DNA of 64,000 nucleotides from Pseudomonas pseudonitroreducens (GTDB lineage: Bacteria > Pseudomonadota > Gammaproteobacteria > Pseudomonadales > Pseudomonadaceae): NCBI RefSeq assembly GCF_021603645.1, contig NZ_BQHJ01000003.1, positions 62,001 through 126,000 on the forward strand. Reading direction: 5' to 3'. The stretch's first letter is position 1. Each line of letters starts with the position of its first letter. The notes beneath the pieces were generated by a model. That model was given only the letters and a program-made list of their open reading frames with translations. It was not told the DNA's origin and did not search any database. The translations under genes were made by a program, and so were the position numbers. Below, piece after piece: positions 51,224-59,941 of the stretch.

Positions 51224-52039
51224 TCAGGCGTCGATGGGCAGCACGCCGAAAATGGTGCGGTAGAGCACGCCGATGGCGACGATCAGCCACGGCATCACCC
51301 AGATCAGCGCAATACCCAGGGTCAGAGTGCTGAGCATGAACAGCAGGCCGAACACCAGCAGCAGGCCGAAGACCTTGAACCAGTGCTGGGTGATGGCCTT
51401 GCGCGAGACTTCCAGGGCGGCCCACGGCGACAGGCCGCGCTCGACCACCAGCGGAATGGCGAGCATGTAGGCGATGCTCAGGTAGATGCCCGGCAGCACG
51501 AAGAGGAAATAGCCGATGCAGATCAGCACAGTGCTCAGCAGCACGCAGACCACTACCTGGAAGGTGCGGCCGAAGTGGCTGAAGACTTCGTTGAAGCGCA
51601 GCGGCTGGTCGGCCGCGCGGCGGATGCCGAGCATGTTCACCCCGGCCAGCAGCGGGTAGCACACGGCCGTGGCGACGAAGCTCAGGGCGATCGAGCCGAT
51701 GAAGAACGCAACCAGCGCGCCCATCGCCATGCCGCCGGCGGCTTCGCTGTCACCGAGCAGGCCGATGCCGGCGATTCCGGCGACGCCGACCACGGTGAGG
51801 AACAGGCTGAGCACGTTGACCAGGGCGAAGATCGCCGCATAGAAGACCACGAAACCGCCGATGATCAGGCCCTTGGTGCCTTTGGTGCGGCGCCAGGATT
51901 CGCCCAGCAGGTCGCCGATGCTGAAGTTGTAGCCGCGCGTCAGCGCCTCGGCGATGGAGGGCACCGAGCCCTGGGCTGCGCCGGGTTCGAGATTGCTCAG
52001 CGGAGCGCTGTGGGGATTTTGTGCAGCGATGTCTTGCAT
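51224..52039 (-). CDS. Multi-pass membrane protein (paralogue 2)
   Basis: 271 residues from ATG 52039 (MQDIAAQNPH). It shares with the gene at 50307 the N-terminal EALTRGYNFSIGDLL block, LLAGVNMLGIRRAADQP, the LPGIYLSIAYMLAIPLVVER region and the ending YRTIFGVLP. The two differ in the head and in helix 2-3. It is followed by a 149-bp gap before the paralogue's start. The frame runs further upstream, but the conserved part and an AGGA site support the chosen start. Confidence 0.76.
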   Translation of the reverse strand: MQDIAAQNPHSAPLSNLEPGAAQGSVPSIAEALTRGYNFSIGDLLGESWRRTKGTKGLIIGGFVVFYAAIFALVNVLSLFLTVVGVAGIAGIGLLGDSEAAGGMAMGALVAFFIGSIALSFVATAVCYPLLAGVNMLGIRRAADQPLRFNEVFSHFGRTFQVVVCVLLSTVLICIGYFLFVLPGIYLSIAYMLAIPLVVERGLSPWAALEVSRKAITQHWFKVFGLLLVFGLLFMLSTLTLGIALIWVMPWLIVAIGVLYRTIFGVLPIDA

Positions 52040-52181
52040 GAGGAAAGTCCTTTCCAGTGTGGGGTCCTTGCGACATCCATCATAAAGGCGGGGGCTGGCT
52101 AGGTGCCAGCGAGGCGTTTTGGAAGTGTGGTCGGCAGCACTGTTAGACTGCGACGCACTCGCTTGCAGGCAAGGAAAAACA

Positions 52182-53612
52182 ATGAACGCCAGCATCTTCT
52201 GGTACGACTATGAAACCACCGGCATCGACCCGCGCCGTGACCGCCCACTGCAGGTGGCTGGCATTCGCACGGACGAAGCACTCAACGAGATCGGTGAGTC
52301 GCTGAACCTCTATTGCCGGCCCAGTGACGACATCCTGCCGCACCCGGCCGCCTGCCTGATCACCGGCATTACCCCGGGACGCCTGGAAGAGCACGGCCTC
52401 GGCGAAGCCGAATTCATGACCCGACTGCACGCCGAACTGGCACAGCCGGGTACCTGCGTGGCGGGCTACAACACTCTGCGTTTCGACGACGAGGTCACGC
52501 GCTACAGCCTCTACCGCAACTTCTTCGATCCCTACGCCCGCGAGTGGCAGGGCGGCAACAGCCGCTGGGACCTCATCGACATGGTGCGCACCGCCTATGC
52601 CCTGCGCCCGGAAGGCATCGTCTGGCCCGAGCAGGAGGGCGTCGTCAGTCTCAAGCTCGAACGCCTCACTGCGGCCAACGGCATCGACCATGGGCAGGCG
52701 CACGATGCGCTGTCCGACGTGCGCGCCACCATCGCCCTGGCGCGGCTGGTGCGCGACCGCCAGCCCAAACTCTACGACTACCTGTATCGCCTGCGCGGCA
52801 AGCAGGGCGTGCTGGATCAGGTGCGCCTGCTGCAGCCGATGGTGCACATCTCCGGCATGTTTTCCGCTGCGCGACACTACCTGTCCGTGGTGCTGCCGCT
52901 GGCGTGGCATCCGCGCAATCGCAACGCCTTGATCGTCTGCGACCTGGGAGCCGATGTTTCGCCCTTGCTCGAACTGGATGCGGAAACCTTGCGCAAGCGC
53001 CTTTATACGCGTCGCGATGAGTTGGCCGAGGGTGAGTTGCCGGTGCCGCTGAAGCTGCTGCACATCAACAAGTGCCCGGTGGTGGCGCCGTTGTCCGTCT
53101 TGCGCCCGCAGGATCGTCAACGTACAGGCCTGGACCTCGACGCCTGCCTGGCGGCGGCGCGAAGACTGAATGAGGAGAAAGCGCTCTGGCAGGACAAACT
53201 CGCGCCCTTGTATGCCGAGGAAAGTTTCGCCGGCAGTGAAGATCCCGAGCAGCAGTTGTATGACGGATTTATCGGTGACCGTGATCGCAGATTGTGCGAA
53301 CAGGTGCGCCAGGCTGATCCCGCACGTTTGGCGAAAGAGCAATGGCCATTCGATGATGTGCGACTTCCCGAACTGCTCTTCCGTTATCGGGCGCGCAATT
53401 TCCCGGAAACTTTGAGTGCCACGGAACAGCAACAATGGCTGGACTTTTGCCGTGCGCGCCTGAGTCAGGCCGAGTGCGGCGCGCCGAATACTCTGGATAA
53501 CTTTGCCGCAGCAATGAGCGAGCAGCTGGTCAATGCCACGGCAGCCGGTCGTCTGGTGCTGCAAGAGTGGGATAAGTATGCGCAGGTGTTGCGCGCGCGC
53601 TATAGCCTGTAG
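52182..53612 (+). CDS. sbcB: Exodeoxyribonuclease I
   Basis: 476 residues, matching ExoI. The DEDDh exonuclease site is visible: FWYDYETTG (Asp and Glu of motif I, residues 8-10), NTLRFDDEV (motif II), and HDALSDVRAT (motif III). The C-terminal SH3-like and helical domains follow. It degrades single-stranded DNA 3' to 5' in recombination and mismatch repair. ATG 52182 has AAGGAAAAAC before it and opens the domain. Convergent with mvaT across a shared terminator. Confidence 0.95.
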   Translation: MNASIFWYDYETTGIDPRRDRPLQVAGIRTDEALNEIGESLNLYCRPSDDILPHPAACLITGITPGRLEEHGLGEAEFMTRLHAELAQPGTCVAGYNTLRFDDEVTRYSLYRNFFDPYAREWQGGNSRWDLIDMVRTAYALRPEGIVWPEQEGVVSLKLERLTAANGIDHGQAHDALSDVRATIALARLVRDRQPKLYDYLYRLRGKQGVLDQVRLLQPMVHISGMFSAARHYLSVVLPLAWHPRNRNALIVCDLGADVSPLLELDAETLRKRLYTRRDELAEGELPVPLKLLHINKCPVVAPLSVLRPQDRQRTGLDLDACLAAARRLNEEKALWQDKLAPLYAEESFAGSEDPEQQLYDGFIGDRDRRLCEQVRQADPARLAKEQWPFDDVRLPELLFRYRARNFPETLSATEQQQWLDFCRARLSQAECGAPNTLDNFAAAMSEQLVNATAAGRLVLQEWDKYAQVLRARYSL

Positions 53613-53637
53613 CGCCGCGCGCTTTTCGCCAGGCAAT

Positions 53638-53667
53638 AAAAAACGCCAGCGCGAAGCTGGCGTTTTT
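53638..53667. terminator. Bidirectional terminator between sbcB and mvaT
   Basis: AAAAACGCCAGC and GCTGGCGTTTTT form a perfect 12-bp stem with a GCGAA-type loop; it serves both converging genes. Confidence 0.92.
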
Positions 53668-53681
53668 CATGTCCGCAAGGC

Positions 53682-54056
53682 TCAGCCCAGCAGTGTGGCC
53701 CAGCCTTCAACGGCCTCGGCGCCCCACTTGGCTTTCCATTCCTTGAGGGTCTTGTGGTTGCCGCCCTTGGTTTCGATGACTTCGCCAGTGTGCGGGTTCT
53801 TGTACTGCTTGACCTTGCGCGCGCGCTTGCTCCCGGTGGCTTTTGCGGCACGCGGCGATTTGCTCAGCTTCGCGTCCGGATCGAGCAGGGCGATAACGTC
53901 ACGCAGGGACTTGCCATAGCTGGCCATCAGCGCGCGAAGTTTCTCTTCGAACTCAAGCTCTTTCTTCAGCTTGTCGTCCTGCTCCAAAGATTTCAGGCGC
54001 TCCTGAAGTTCCTTGATGGCTTCTTCGGTGGCGCGGTACTCGTTGATCAGCGACAT
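53682..54056 (-). CDS. mvaT: H-NS-like xenogeneic silencer MvaT
   Basis: 124 residues: an N-terminal coiled-coil oligomerisation region (INEYRATEEAIKELQERLKSLE), a basic linker (KSPRAAKATGSKRARKVKQ) and the C-terminal AT-pincer DNA-binding segment with GGNHKTLKEWKAKWG. MvaT binds AT-rich DNA in the nucleoid and silences horizontally acquired and virulence genes in Pseudomonas. Its upstream region is strikingly AT-rich for this genome, which suggests self-regulation. Confidence 0.96.
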   Translation of the reverse strand: MSLINEYRATEEAIKELQERLKSLEQDDKLKKELEFEEKLRALMASYGKSLRDVIALLDPDAKLSKSPRAAKATGSKRARKVKQYKNPHTGEVIETKGGNHKTLKEWKAKWGAEAVEGWATLLG

Positions 54057-54090
54057 GTTGGGTACCTTGTTCTGGGTCCAGCGGTGGCGG

Positions 54091-54201
54091 AAAGTTTGTA
54101 GCAGACATAATAGTCAGCGAAGTTGTTCAAGTAAATGCTCGGGTAAAGTTTTGTGAGTAATTGCCAAAGTATTTAAATAGTTCACTCGTCAGTATTAAAC
54201 G
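54091..54201. promoter_or_regulatory. AT-rich regulatory region upstream of mvaT
   Basis: About 110 bp of clearly AT-rich DNA (for example GTATTTAAATAG at 54169-54180) inside a GC-rich chromosome, directly upstream of the mvaT start. It must contain the mvaT promoter and is a plausible MvaT binding zone. No single -10/-35 pair stands out. Confidence 0.55.
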
Positions 54202-54315
54202 GATGAACTCGCCAAGGTGCGCATCTGACTGTCGTCGGTGCCCCGCGGCAATGGCTGAACTTTTCCCCCCAAGCCGCTAGAATGGCGGCCTTCGCGATGT
54301 ATCTGGAGTACACCC

Positions 54316-55167
54316 ATGCGCACTTTCCGACTGGTGATCGCCTGCCCCGACGGGGTCGGCATCGTCGCCAAGGTGAGTAATTTCCTGGCCACTTACAACG
54401 GCTGGATCACCGAGGCCAGTCACCATTCCGACAACGACAACGGCTGGTTCTTCATGCGGCACGAGATTCGTGCCGATTCCCTGCCGTTCGACATCGACGG
54501 TTTCCGCCAGGCCTTCGCCCCGATTGCCCGCGAGTTCTCCATGGAGTGGCGGATCACCGACTCCTCGGTGAAGAAGCGCGTCGTGCTGATGGCCAGCCGC
54601 GAGTCGCACTGCCTGGCCGACCTGCTGCACCGCTGGCACAGTGGCGAGCTGGACTGCGAGATTCCCTGCGTGATTGCCAACCACGATGACCTGCGCAGCA
54701 TGGTGGAGTGGCACGGCATTCCGTACTTCCATGTACCGGTGGACCCGAAGAACAAGCAGCCGGCCTTCGAGCAGGTCTCGCGCCTGATCGACGAGCACCA
54801 GGCCGACAACGTGGTGCTGGCGCGCTACATGCAGATCCTGCCACCGGACCTGTGCCAGAAGTATCGCCATCAGGTGATCAACATCCACCACAGCTTCCTG
54901 CCGTCCTTCGTCGGCGCCAAGCCCTACCACCAGGCCTCGCTGCGCGGTGTGAAGCTGATCGGCGCGACCTGCCACTACGTGACCGAGGAGCTGGACGCCG
55001 GCCCGATCATCGAGCAGGACGTGGTGCGCATCAGCCACCGCGACAACATCGAAGACCTGGTGCGCCTGGGCAAGGACGTGGAGAAGCTGGTGCTGGCCCG
55101 CGGCCTGCGCTACCACCTGGAAGACCGCGTGCTGGTGCACGACAACAAGACCGTGGTGTTCGACTGA
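54316..55167 (+). CDS. purU: Formyltetrahydrofolate deformylase
   Basis: 283 residues: an N-terminal ACT domain (FRLVIACPDGVGIVAKVSNFL) and a formyltransferase-like hydrolase domain with NIHHSFLPSFVGAKPY (catalytic His) and EELDAGPIIEQD (catalytic Asp). It hydrolyses 10-formyl-THF to THF and formate, balancing one-carbon pools. It diverges from mvaT across the AT-rich gap. P. aeruginosa has more than one purU; this is the one next to mvaT. Confidence 0.95.
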   Translation: MRTFRLVIACPDGVGIVAKVSNFLATYNGWITEASHHSDNDNGWFFMRHEIRADSLPFDIDGFRQAFAPIAREFSMEWRITDSSVKKRVVLMASRESHCLADLLHRWHSGELDCEIPCVIANHDDLRSMVEWHGIPYFHVPVDPKNKQPAFEQVSRLIDEHQADNVVLARYMQILPPDLCQKYRHQVINIHHSFLPSFVGAKPYHQASLRGVKLIGATCHYVTEELDAGPIIEQDVVRISHRDNIEDLVRLGKDVEKLVLARGLRYHLEDRVLVHDNKTVVFD

Positions 55168-55255
55168 TCCACTGCGTCTGGTTCCAGACTGGGTACTCCG
55201 CATGCTCCCGCCGCCATTCCCGGCGGCGGGCGCTGCGCCCAACGGAGATGCTGCC

Positions 55256-55435
55256 ATGAGCGACCCGAAGAACCCCGGCACGGCCACCCCGCCGCCCACC
55301 CTGGGCGAAGGCTGTACCAGCCGCTACGATCCCGAAGCGCTGAGCGAAGAGGATGGCACCGAGTTCCCTGGCGCCGCCGAGCTCTGGGATTCGCTCAAGC
55401 CTGAGCAGAAAGAAGACAAGCCTGCCAGCGACTGA
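55256..55435 (+). CDS. 59-residue acidic protein
   Basis: From ATG 55256 (AACGGAGATG ahead). The product is rich in Pro, Glu and Asp (TPPPTLGEGCTSRYDPE, GTEFPGAAELWDSLKPEQ) with one Cys, no signal peptide and no membrane helix; likely disordered. It lies between purU and the YbhN-like gene, whose stop is only 3 bp away on the opposite strand. Unknown family, perhaps widely conserved in Pseudomonas. Confidence 0.6.
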   Translation: MSDPKNPGTATPPPTLGEGCTSRYDPEALSEEDGTEFPGAAELWDSLKPEQKEDKPASD

Positions 55436-55438
55436 GCC

Positions 55439-56437
55439 TCAGGCGCGTTCGCGCATGCCTATCAGCTTGCGCAGCAGAGGGCGTCCCGCCATGAGGGCGA
55501 ACACCGGTGCGCCCATCACCAGGTAGAAGTAATAGGTCACCACGCGCCAGATCAGGATGGCCGCGGCCGCCGTGGACTTGCCCACCAGCGGGGCGAGCAG
55601 CGCAGCGCTGGTCAGCTCGGTACCACCAGCGCCACCCGGCAGTAGCGTGGCGAGGCCCGCCGCCAGTGATAGCAGCTGGATCAGGAAGGCCCAGGCCCAG
55701 TGCAGGTCCACGCCCAGCGCCTTGAGGGTGATGTAGAGCACCGAGAAGCGCAGGATCCAGTGGCAGCAGGTGAAGAAGAAGATCAACAGCAGCCGGCGCT
55801 TGGGTTGGCGCAGGCAGCTCACCAGAGTGTCGCGGAAGTGCAGGCATTTGCGGGCCCAGTGCAGGCGCGTACGCCGTTTCATCCCCAGGCGCTTGAGCAA
55901 CCGGCCGTTGGCCTTGATCACCCGACGCTGGAAGCGGGCCAGCAGGACTACGCCGAAGAAAATTCCGCCCAACAGCACACCGCTGGTGATCAGCGAGGTT
56001 TCCAGGTTCGGGCTGACACTGTGCGACAGCGCCCAGACCAGTACGGCCGCCAAGGCGCAAAGAAAGAACAGCAGATCGCTCAACTGGTCCACGGCAAATA
56101 TCGCGCTGCTGTGCGCCGGGCGCATGCCGTGGCGCGCCAGCAGCGCCATCAGCGTCAGCGGGCCGCCGGTGCCGCCGGGGGTCGCATAGAAAGCGAACTC
56201 CGAGGCCATGATGATGCCCACCGAGCGCACCTTGCCGATCTCGCCGGCGCGGCCATTGAGCAGCACGCGCAACTTCTGCGCGTTGATCAGCCAGCACAGG
56301 CAGATCATGCCGAACATGATTAGCAGCTTGTCGAGGGGGAAGGCCAGGACGTGCTCGAGCATTTCCCGGCCACCAATGGCGAGCGGGATCAGCGAGGCGC
56401 CGATGAGGCCGAGCAACAGCCACCAGGCGCGACTCAA
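55439..56437 (-). CDS. YbhN/UPF0104-type membrane protein (MprF flippase-like)
   Basis: 332 residues with about eight helices. The family (LPG_synthase_TM, PF03706) marks are EFAFYATPGGTGGPLTLMALLARHG and AAGLATLLPGGAGGTELTSAALLAP, the two inverted Pro-Gly-Gly loops (each around 25 residues). It has the flippase-like membrane part of MprF without its synthase domain. It may move lipids across the inner membrane. Convergent with the small acidic gene. Confidence 0.85.
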   Translation of the reverse strand: MSRAWWLLLGLIGASLIPLAIGGREMLEHVLAFPLDKLLIMFGMICLCWLINAQKLRVLLNGRAGEIGKVRSVGIIMASEFAFYATPGGTGGPLTLMALLARHGMRPAHSSAIFAVDQLSDLLFFLCALAAVLVWALSHSVSPNLETSLITSGVLLGGIFFGVVLLARFQRRVIKANGRLLKRLGMKRRTRLHWARKCLHFRDTLVSCLRQPKRRLLLIFFFTCCHWILRFSVLYITLKALGVDLHWAWAFLIQLLSLAAGLATLLPGGAGGTELTSAALLAPLVGKSTAAAAILIWRVVTYYFYLVMGAPVFALMAGRPLLRKLIGMRERA

Positions 56438-56599
56438 GAGTGCGCCTCAGGTGGGTGGAGCAGAGCGAGCGAGGCGCGGCGGATAACCAGGGCCTCCTGT
56501 GGGAATCGAACTGTCATGCTGAGTGGACCGTCATCGGCATGCTGCGTTCGCCGAACTTTGCGTGGGCAGGGGCGCCGCGCTAAAAACGGCGCCCCGGTC

Positions 56600-57892
56600 T
56601 CACTCGGCGGAGTTCTTGTCGCTGGCGCCTTCTTCCAGCGCCTTGTTTTCCCAGCCTTCCTCACCCGGCAGGATCAGGTTCAGCAGGATTGCAACGATCG
56701 CGCACAGGGCGATGCCCTTCAGGCCGAAGTCGTCGGGGCCGGTGCCGGTGCCGATCAGCACGCCACCGATGCCGAACACCAGCGTCACCGAGACGATGCA
56801 CAGGTTGCGCGCCTGGGACAGGTCGACCTTGTGGCGGATCAGGGTGTTCATGCCCACCGAGGCGATGGTGCCGAACAGCAGGCAGAGGATGCCGCCCATT
56901 ACTGGTACCGGGATGCTCTGCAGGATCGCACCGAACTTGCCGACGAAGGCCAGGCTGATGGCGAACACCGCAGCCCAGGTCATGATCTTCGGGTTGTAGT
57001 TCTTGGTCAGCATCACCGCGCCGGTCACTTCCGCGTAGGTGGTGTTCGGCGGGCCGCCGAACAGGCCGGCGGCGGAGGTGGCGATGCCGTCGCCCAGCAG
57101 GGTGCGGTGCAGGCCCGGCGTCTTCAGGTAGTTCTTGCCGGTCACGCCGCCCACGGCGATGACCCCGCCGATGTGCTCGATGGCCGGAGCCAGCGCCACG
57201 GGCACGATGAACAGGATGGCCTGCCAGTTGAATTCCGGCGCGGTGAACTTCGGCAGCTCCAGCCAGGGCGCGGCGACGATCTTGGCGACGTCGACCACGC
57301 CGAAGGCGAAGGACAGGCCGTAACCCACCAGCACACCGGCGATGATCGGCACCAGGCGCAGCATGCCCTTGCCGAATACCGCGACGATCAGCGTGGTCAG
57401 CAGCGCTGGCATGGAAATGAACATGGCGGTCTTGTAGGGGATCAGCTCGGTGCCGTCACCGGCCTTGCCCATCGCCATGTTGGCGGCGATCGGCGCCATC
57501 GCCAGGCCGATGGAAATGATGACCGGGCCGATGACTACCGGCGGCAGCAGACGGTCGATGAATCCAGTGCCCTTGATCTTCACGGCCAGGCCCAGGAAGG
57601 TGTAGACGAAGCCGGCCGCCACCACGCCGCCCATGGTCGCGGCCAGGCCGAACTGGCCCTTGGCGAGGATGATCGGGGTAATGAAGGCAAAGCTCGAGGC
57701 CAGGAACACCGGGACCTGGCGCCCAGTGACGATCTGGAACATCAGGGTGCCGAAACCGGCGGTGAACAGTGCCACGTTCGGGTCCAGCCCGGTGATCAGC
57801 GGCATCAGTACCAGCGCGCCGAAGGCCACGAAGAGCATCTGCGCGCCAGAGATGATCTGGCGCCACAGCGGTTCGTTGAATTCATCGGCCAT
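56600..57892 (-). CDS. uraA: Uracil permease
   Basis: 430 residues, NCS2 family with fourteen helices. The signature PNTTYAEVTGAVMLTKNY (helix 10 region) and AIEHIGGVIAVGGVTGKNY follow E. coli UraA, including the Glu that contacts uracil. It imports uracil with protons. It lies 3 bp after the upp stop and is read with it, so uptake and salvage are coupled. Confidence 0.94.
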   Translation of the reverse strand: MADEFNEPLWRQIISGAQMLFVAFGALVLMPLITGLDPNVALFTAGFGTLMFQIVTGRQVPVFLASSFAFITPIILAKGQFGLAATMGGVVAAGFVYTFLGLAVKIKGTGFIDRLLPPVVIGPVIISIGLAMAPIAANMAMGKAGDGTELIPYKTAMFISMPALLTTLIVAVFGKGMLRLVPIIAGVLVGYGLSFAFGVVDVAKIVAAPWLELPKFTAPEFNWQAILFIVPVALAPAIEHIGGVIAVGGVTGKNYLKTPGLHRTLLGDGIATSAAGLFGGPPNTTYAEVTGAVMLTKNYNPKIMTWAAVFAISLAFVGKFGAILQSIPVPVMGGILCLLFGTIASVGMNTLIRHKVDLSQARNLCIVSVTLVFGIGGVLIGTGTGPDDFGLKGIALCAIVAILLNLILPGEEGWENKALEEGASDKNSAE

Positions 57893-57895
57893 CGA

Positions 57896-58534
57896 TCAGG
57901 TGTCCTTCTGCTTGGTGCCGAAGATCTTGTCACCGGCATCGCCCAGGCCCGGCATGATGTACCCGTGCTCGTTCAGGCACTGGTCGATGGAGGCGGTATA
58001 GATGAGCACGTCCGGATGCGCATCGTTGACTGCCTTGATCCCTTCGGGCGCCGCCACCAGCACCATGGCGCGGATGTCCTTGCTGCCGGCCTTCTTCAGC
58101 AGGTTGATGGTGGCGACCATGGAGCCGCCGGTGGCGAGCATCGGGTCGATGATCAGCGAACGGCGTTCGGCGATGTCCGGCGCGAGCTTTTCCAGGTAGG
58201 TGTGCGCTTCGAGGGTTTCCTCGTTGCGGGCCACGCCCACGGCGCTGACCTTGGCGCCCGGAATCAGGCTGAGTACGCCTTCGAGCATGCCGATGCCGGC
58301 GCGCAGGATCGGCACCACGGTGATCTTCTTGCCGGCAATCTTCTCGACCTGCACGGGGCCGGCCCAACCTTCGATCTCGTAGTTCTCCAGCGGCAGGTCC
58401 TTGGTCGCCTCGTAGGTCAGCAGGGCGCCCACTTCCTGGGCCAGCTCGCGGAAATTCTTGGTACTGATATCGTGACGGCGCATCAGTCCGATCTTGTGGC
58501 GGATCAGGGGATGGCGAATCTCGAGGACGGGCAT
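57896..58534 (-). CDS. upp: Uracil phosphoribosyltransferase
   Basis: 212 residues from ATG 58534 with GGAGA before it. The PRPP loop is [12 protein letters not shown] and the uracil-binding segment is [12 protein letters not shown] near the C terminus. It converts uracil and PRPP to UMP in the cytoplasm. The open frame upstream of the chosen start is not conserved-looking. First gene of upp-uraA, divergent from hpt. Confidence 0.96.
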   Translation of the reverse strand: MPVLEIRHPLIRHKIGLMRRHDISTKNFRELAQEVGALLTYEATKDLPLENYEIEGWAGPVQVEKIAGKKITVVPILRAGIGMLEGVLSLIPGAKVSAVGVARNEETLEAHTYLEKLAPDIAERRSLIIDPMLATGGSMVATINLLKKAGSKDIRAMVLVAAPEGIKAVNDAHPDVLIYTASIDQCLNEHGYIMPGLGDAGDKIFGTKQKDT

Positions 58535-58689
58535 GGATGGGTTCTCCGGACGGGCTGGCAAAAAAATTGCGGTAGCGTAATGCATCCTAGCTACGTTGGG
58601 CCACGATTGTCGGCGACATTCGTCCGCTGACCCTTGCTCCATGGCACGCCGATAGGTACCTTTGCGCACTTTTTCACGGGAGAACCCCC

Positions 58690-59247
58690 ATGTCCGTCGA
58701 TCTCGCGCACATCCGCCAAGTCATGGCCGAAGCCGACTGCCTGTACACCAACGCCGAGGTAGAGGCCGCCATCGCCCGTGTGGCGGAGGCCATCAACGGC
58801 TCTCTGGCCGACTCCAACCCGGTGGTGTTCTGCGTGATGAACGGTGGCCTGATCTTCTCCGGCAAGCTGCTGCCGCTGCTGAATTTCCCGCTGGAAGCCT
58901 CCTACCTGCATGCGACCCGTTACCGCAACGAGACCACCGGTGGCGAGCTGTTCTGGAAGGCCAAGCCGGAAATCTCCTTCATCGACCGTGAAGTGCTGAT
59001 CATCGACGACATCCTCGACGAAGGGCACACCCTCTCGGCGATCATGGACTTCTGCAGGCATGCCGGCGCCAAGCGCGTGCATACCGCCGTGCTGATCGAC
59101 AAGGACCACGACCGCAAGGCCCGTCCGGACCTGAAGGCCGACTACGTGGGGCTGTCCTGCATCGATCGCTACATCTTCGGCTACGGCATGGACTACAAGG
59201 GCTACTGGCGCAACGCCGCCGGCATCTTCGCCGTCAAGGGACTGTGA
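58690..59247 (+). CDS. hpt: Hypoxanthine-guanine phosphoribosyltransferase
   Basis: 185 residues. The PRPP-binding motif is [15 protein letters not shown] near residues 99-113, and the flexible-loop and C-terminal [16 protein letters not shown] match bacterial Hpt. It salvages hypoxanthine and guanine. Divergent from upp, giving a purine-pyrimidine salvage pair around one 155-bp promoter region. The stop overlaps the region of the next start. Confidence 0.93.
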   Translation: MSVDLAHIRQVMAEADCLYTNAEVEAAIARVAEAINGSLADSNPVVFCVMNGGLIFSGKLLPLLNFPLEASYLHATRYRNETTGGELFWKAKPEISFIDREVLIIDDILDEGHTLSAIMDFCRHAGAKRVHTAVLIDKDHDRKARPDLKADYVGLSCIDRYIFGYGMDYKGYWRNAAGIFAVKGL

Positions 59248-59249
59248 CG

Positions 59250-59726
59250 ATGAGCGGGCCGCGTTTCCTCGACAGCACGCTGTTCGACGAGGTCGCGGCC
59301 CTTGCCGCCGCCAGCCCCCGGCGTCGACAGAACCACAATTTCCATGAGCAGAGCGAGCCTTGCCATCGCCTGCTCAATGCGTTGCAGCCCGACAGCTATA
59401 TTCCGCCGCACTGCCATCGCCATCCGGACAAGGCCGAAAGCCTGCTGGTGGTGAAGGGCGCGCTGGGCCTGCTGATCTTCTCAGGCAACGGCGAACTGCT
59501 GACTACCCGCGTACTCCGCGCAGGCGGCGAGTGTGTTGGCGCGGATCTGCCGCCGGGCACCTTCCACGCCATCGTCGCGCTGGAGCCGGACAGCATCATG
59601 TTCGAGGCCAAGGCCGGCCCCTTCGTCCCGCTGGGCGAGGACGAGCGCGGGCAGTGGGCGCCGCGTGAAGGTGAGCCCGGTGCCGCCGAGTACCTGGCCT
59701 GGATGCGCTCTCAGTTCCCGCACTGA
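59250..59726 (+). CDS. WbuC-family cupin protein
   Basis: 158 residues. The cupin barrel has metal-ligand-like residues in PPHCHRHPDKAESLLVVKG (His at about 54, 56 and 58, Glu 63) and a late FHAIVALEP. The WbuC mark is the N-terminal RRRQNHNFHEQSEPCHRLLNAL (22 residues, near 29). GTG 59244 would overlap the hpt stop; ATG 59250 is preferred. Likely in one transcript with hpt. WbuC proteins are mostly linked to surface polysaccharide genes, but here the context is purine salvage; role unknown. Confidence 0.82.
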   Translation: MSGPRFLDSTLFDEVAALAAASPRRRQNHNFHEQSEPCHRLLNALQPDSYIPPHCHRHPDKAESLLVVKGALGLLIFSGNGELLTTRVLRAGGECVGADLPPGTFHAIVALEPDSIMFEAKAGPFVPLGEDERGQWAPREGEPGAAEYLAWMRSQFPH

Positions 59727-59739
59727 ATCCTGCACGTGC

Positions 59740-59830
59740 GTAGGAGCGGACTTTGTCCGCGATCGATTTCCCGCCGCTCCGATCGGTCGGGGAGTCAGGC
59801 GAACCTATCGCGGACGGAGTCCGCTCCTAC
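59740..59830. repeat. REP pair (GGAGCGGAC family)
   Basis: Two 24-nt units face each other (59740-59763 and 59807-59830), separated by 43 bp, in the gap between the WbuC gene and the aldehyde dehydrogenase gene. Confidence 0.85.
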
Positions 59831-59941
59831 GCACAATCAAACATCGAGCTGTATCGATGCATGCATGGTTAAGCGTGCATTTTTGCCAATGAATGCCCCG
59901 CCTATCCTGCGTCCCTCACAAGACAACCGTCCGAGGTTCGC

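Noticed and set aside
56351-58630. 759-codon open frame across uraA and upp on the other strand
   Set aside because: It runs antisense through two well-recognised genes and is made of His/Gln/Asp-rich low-complexity sequence.
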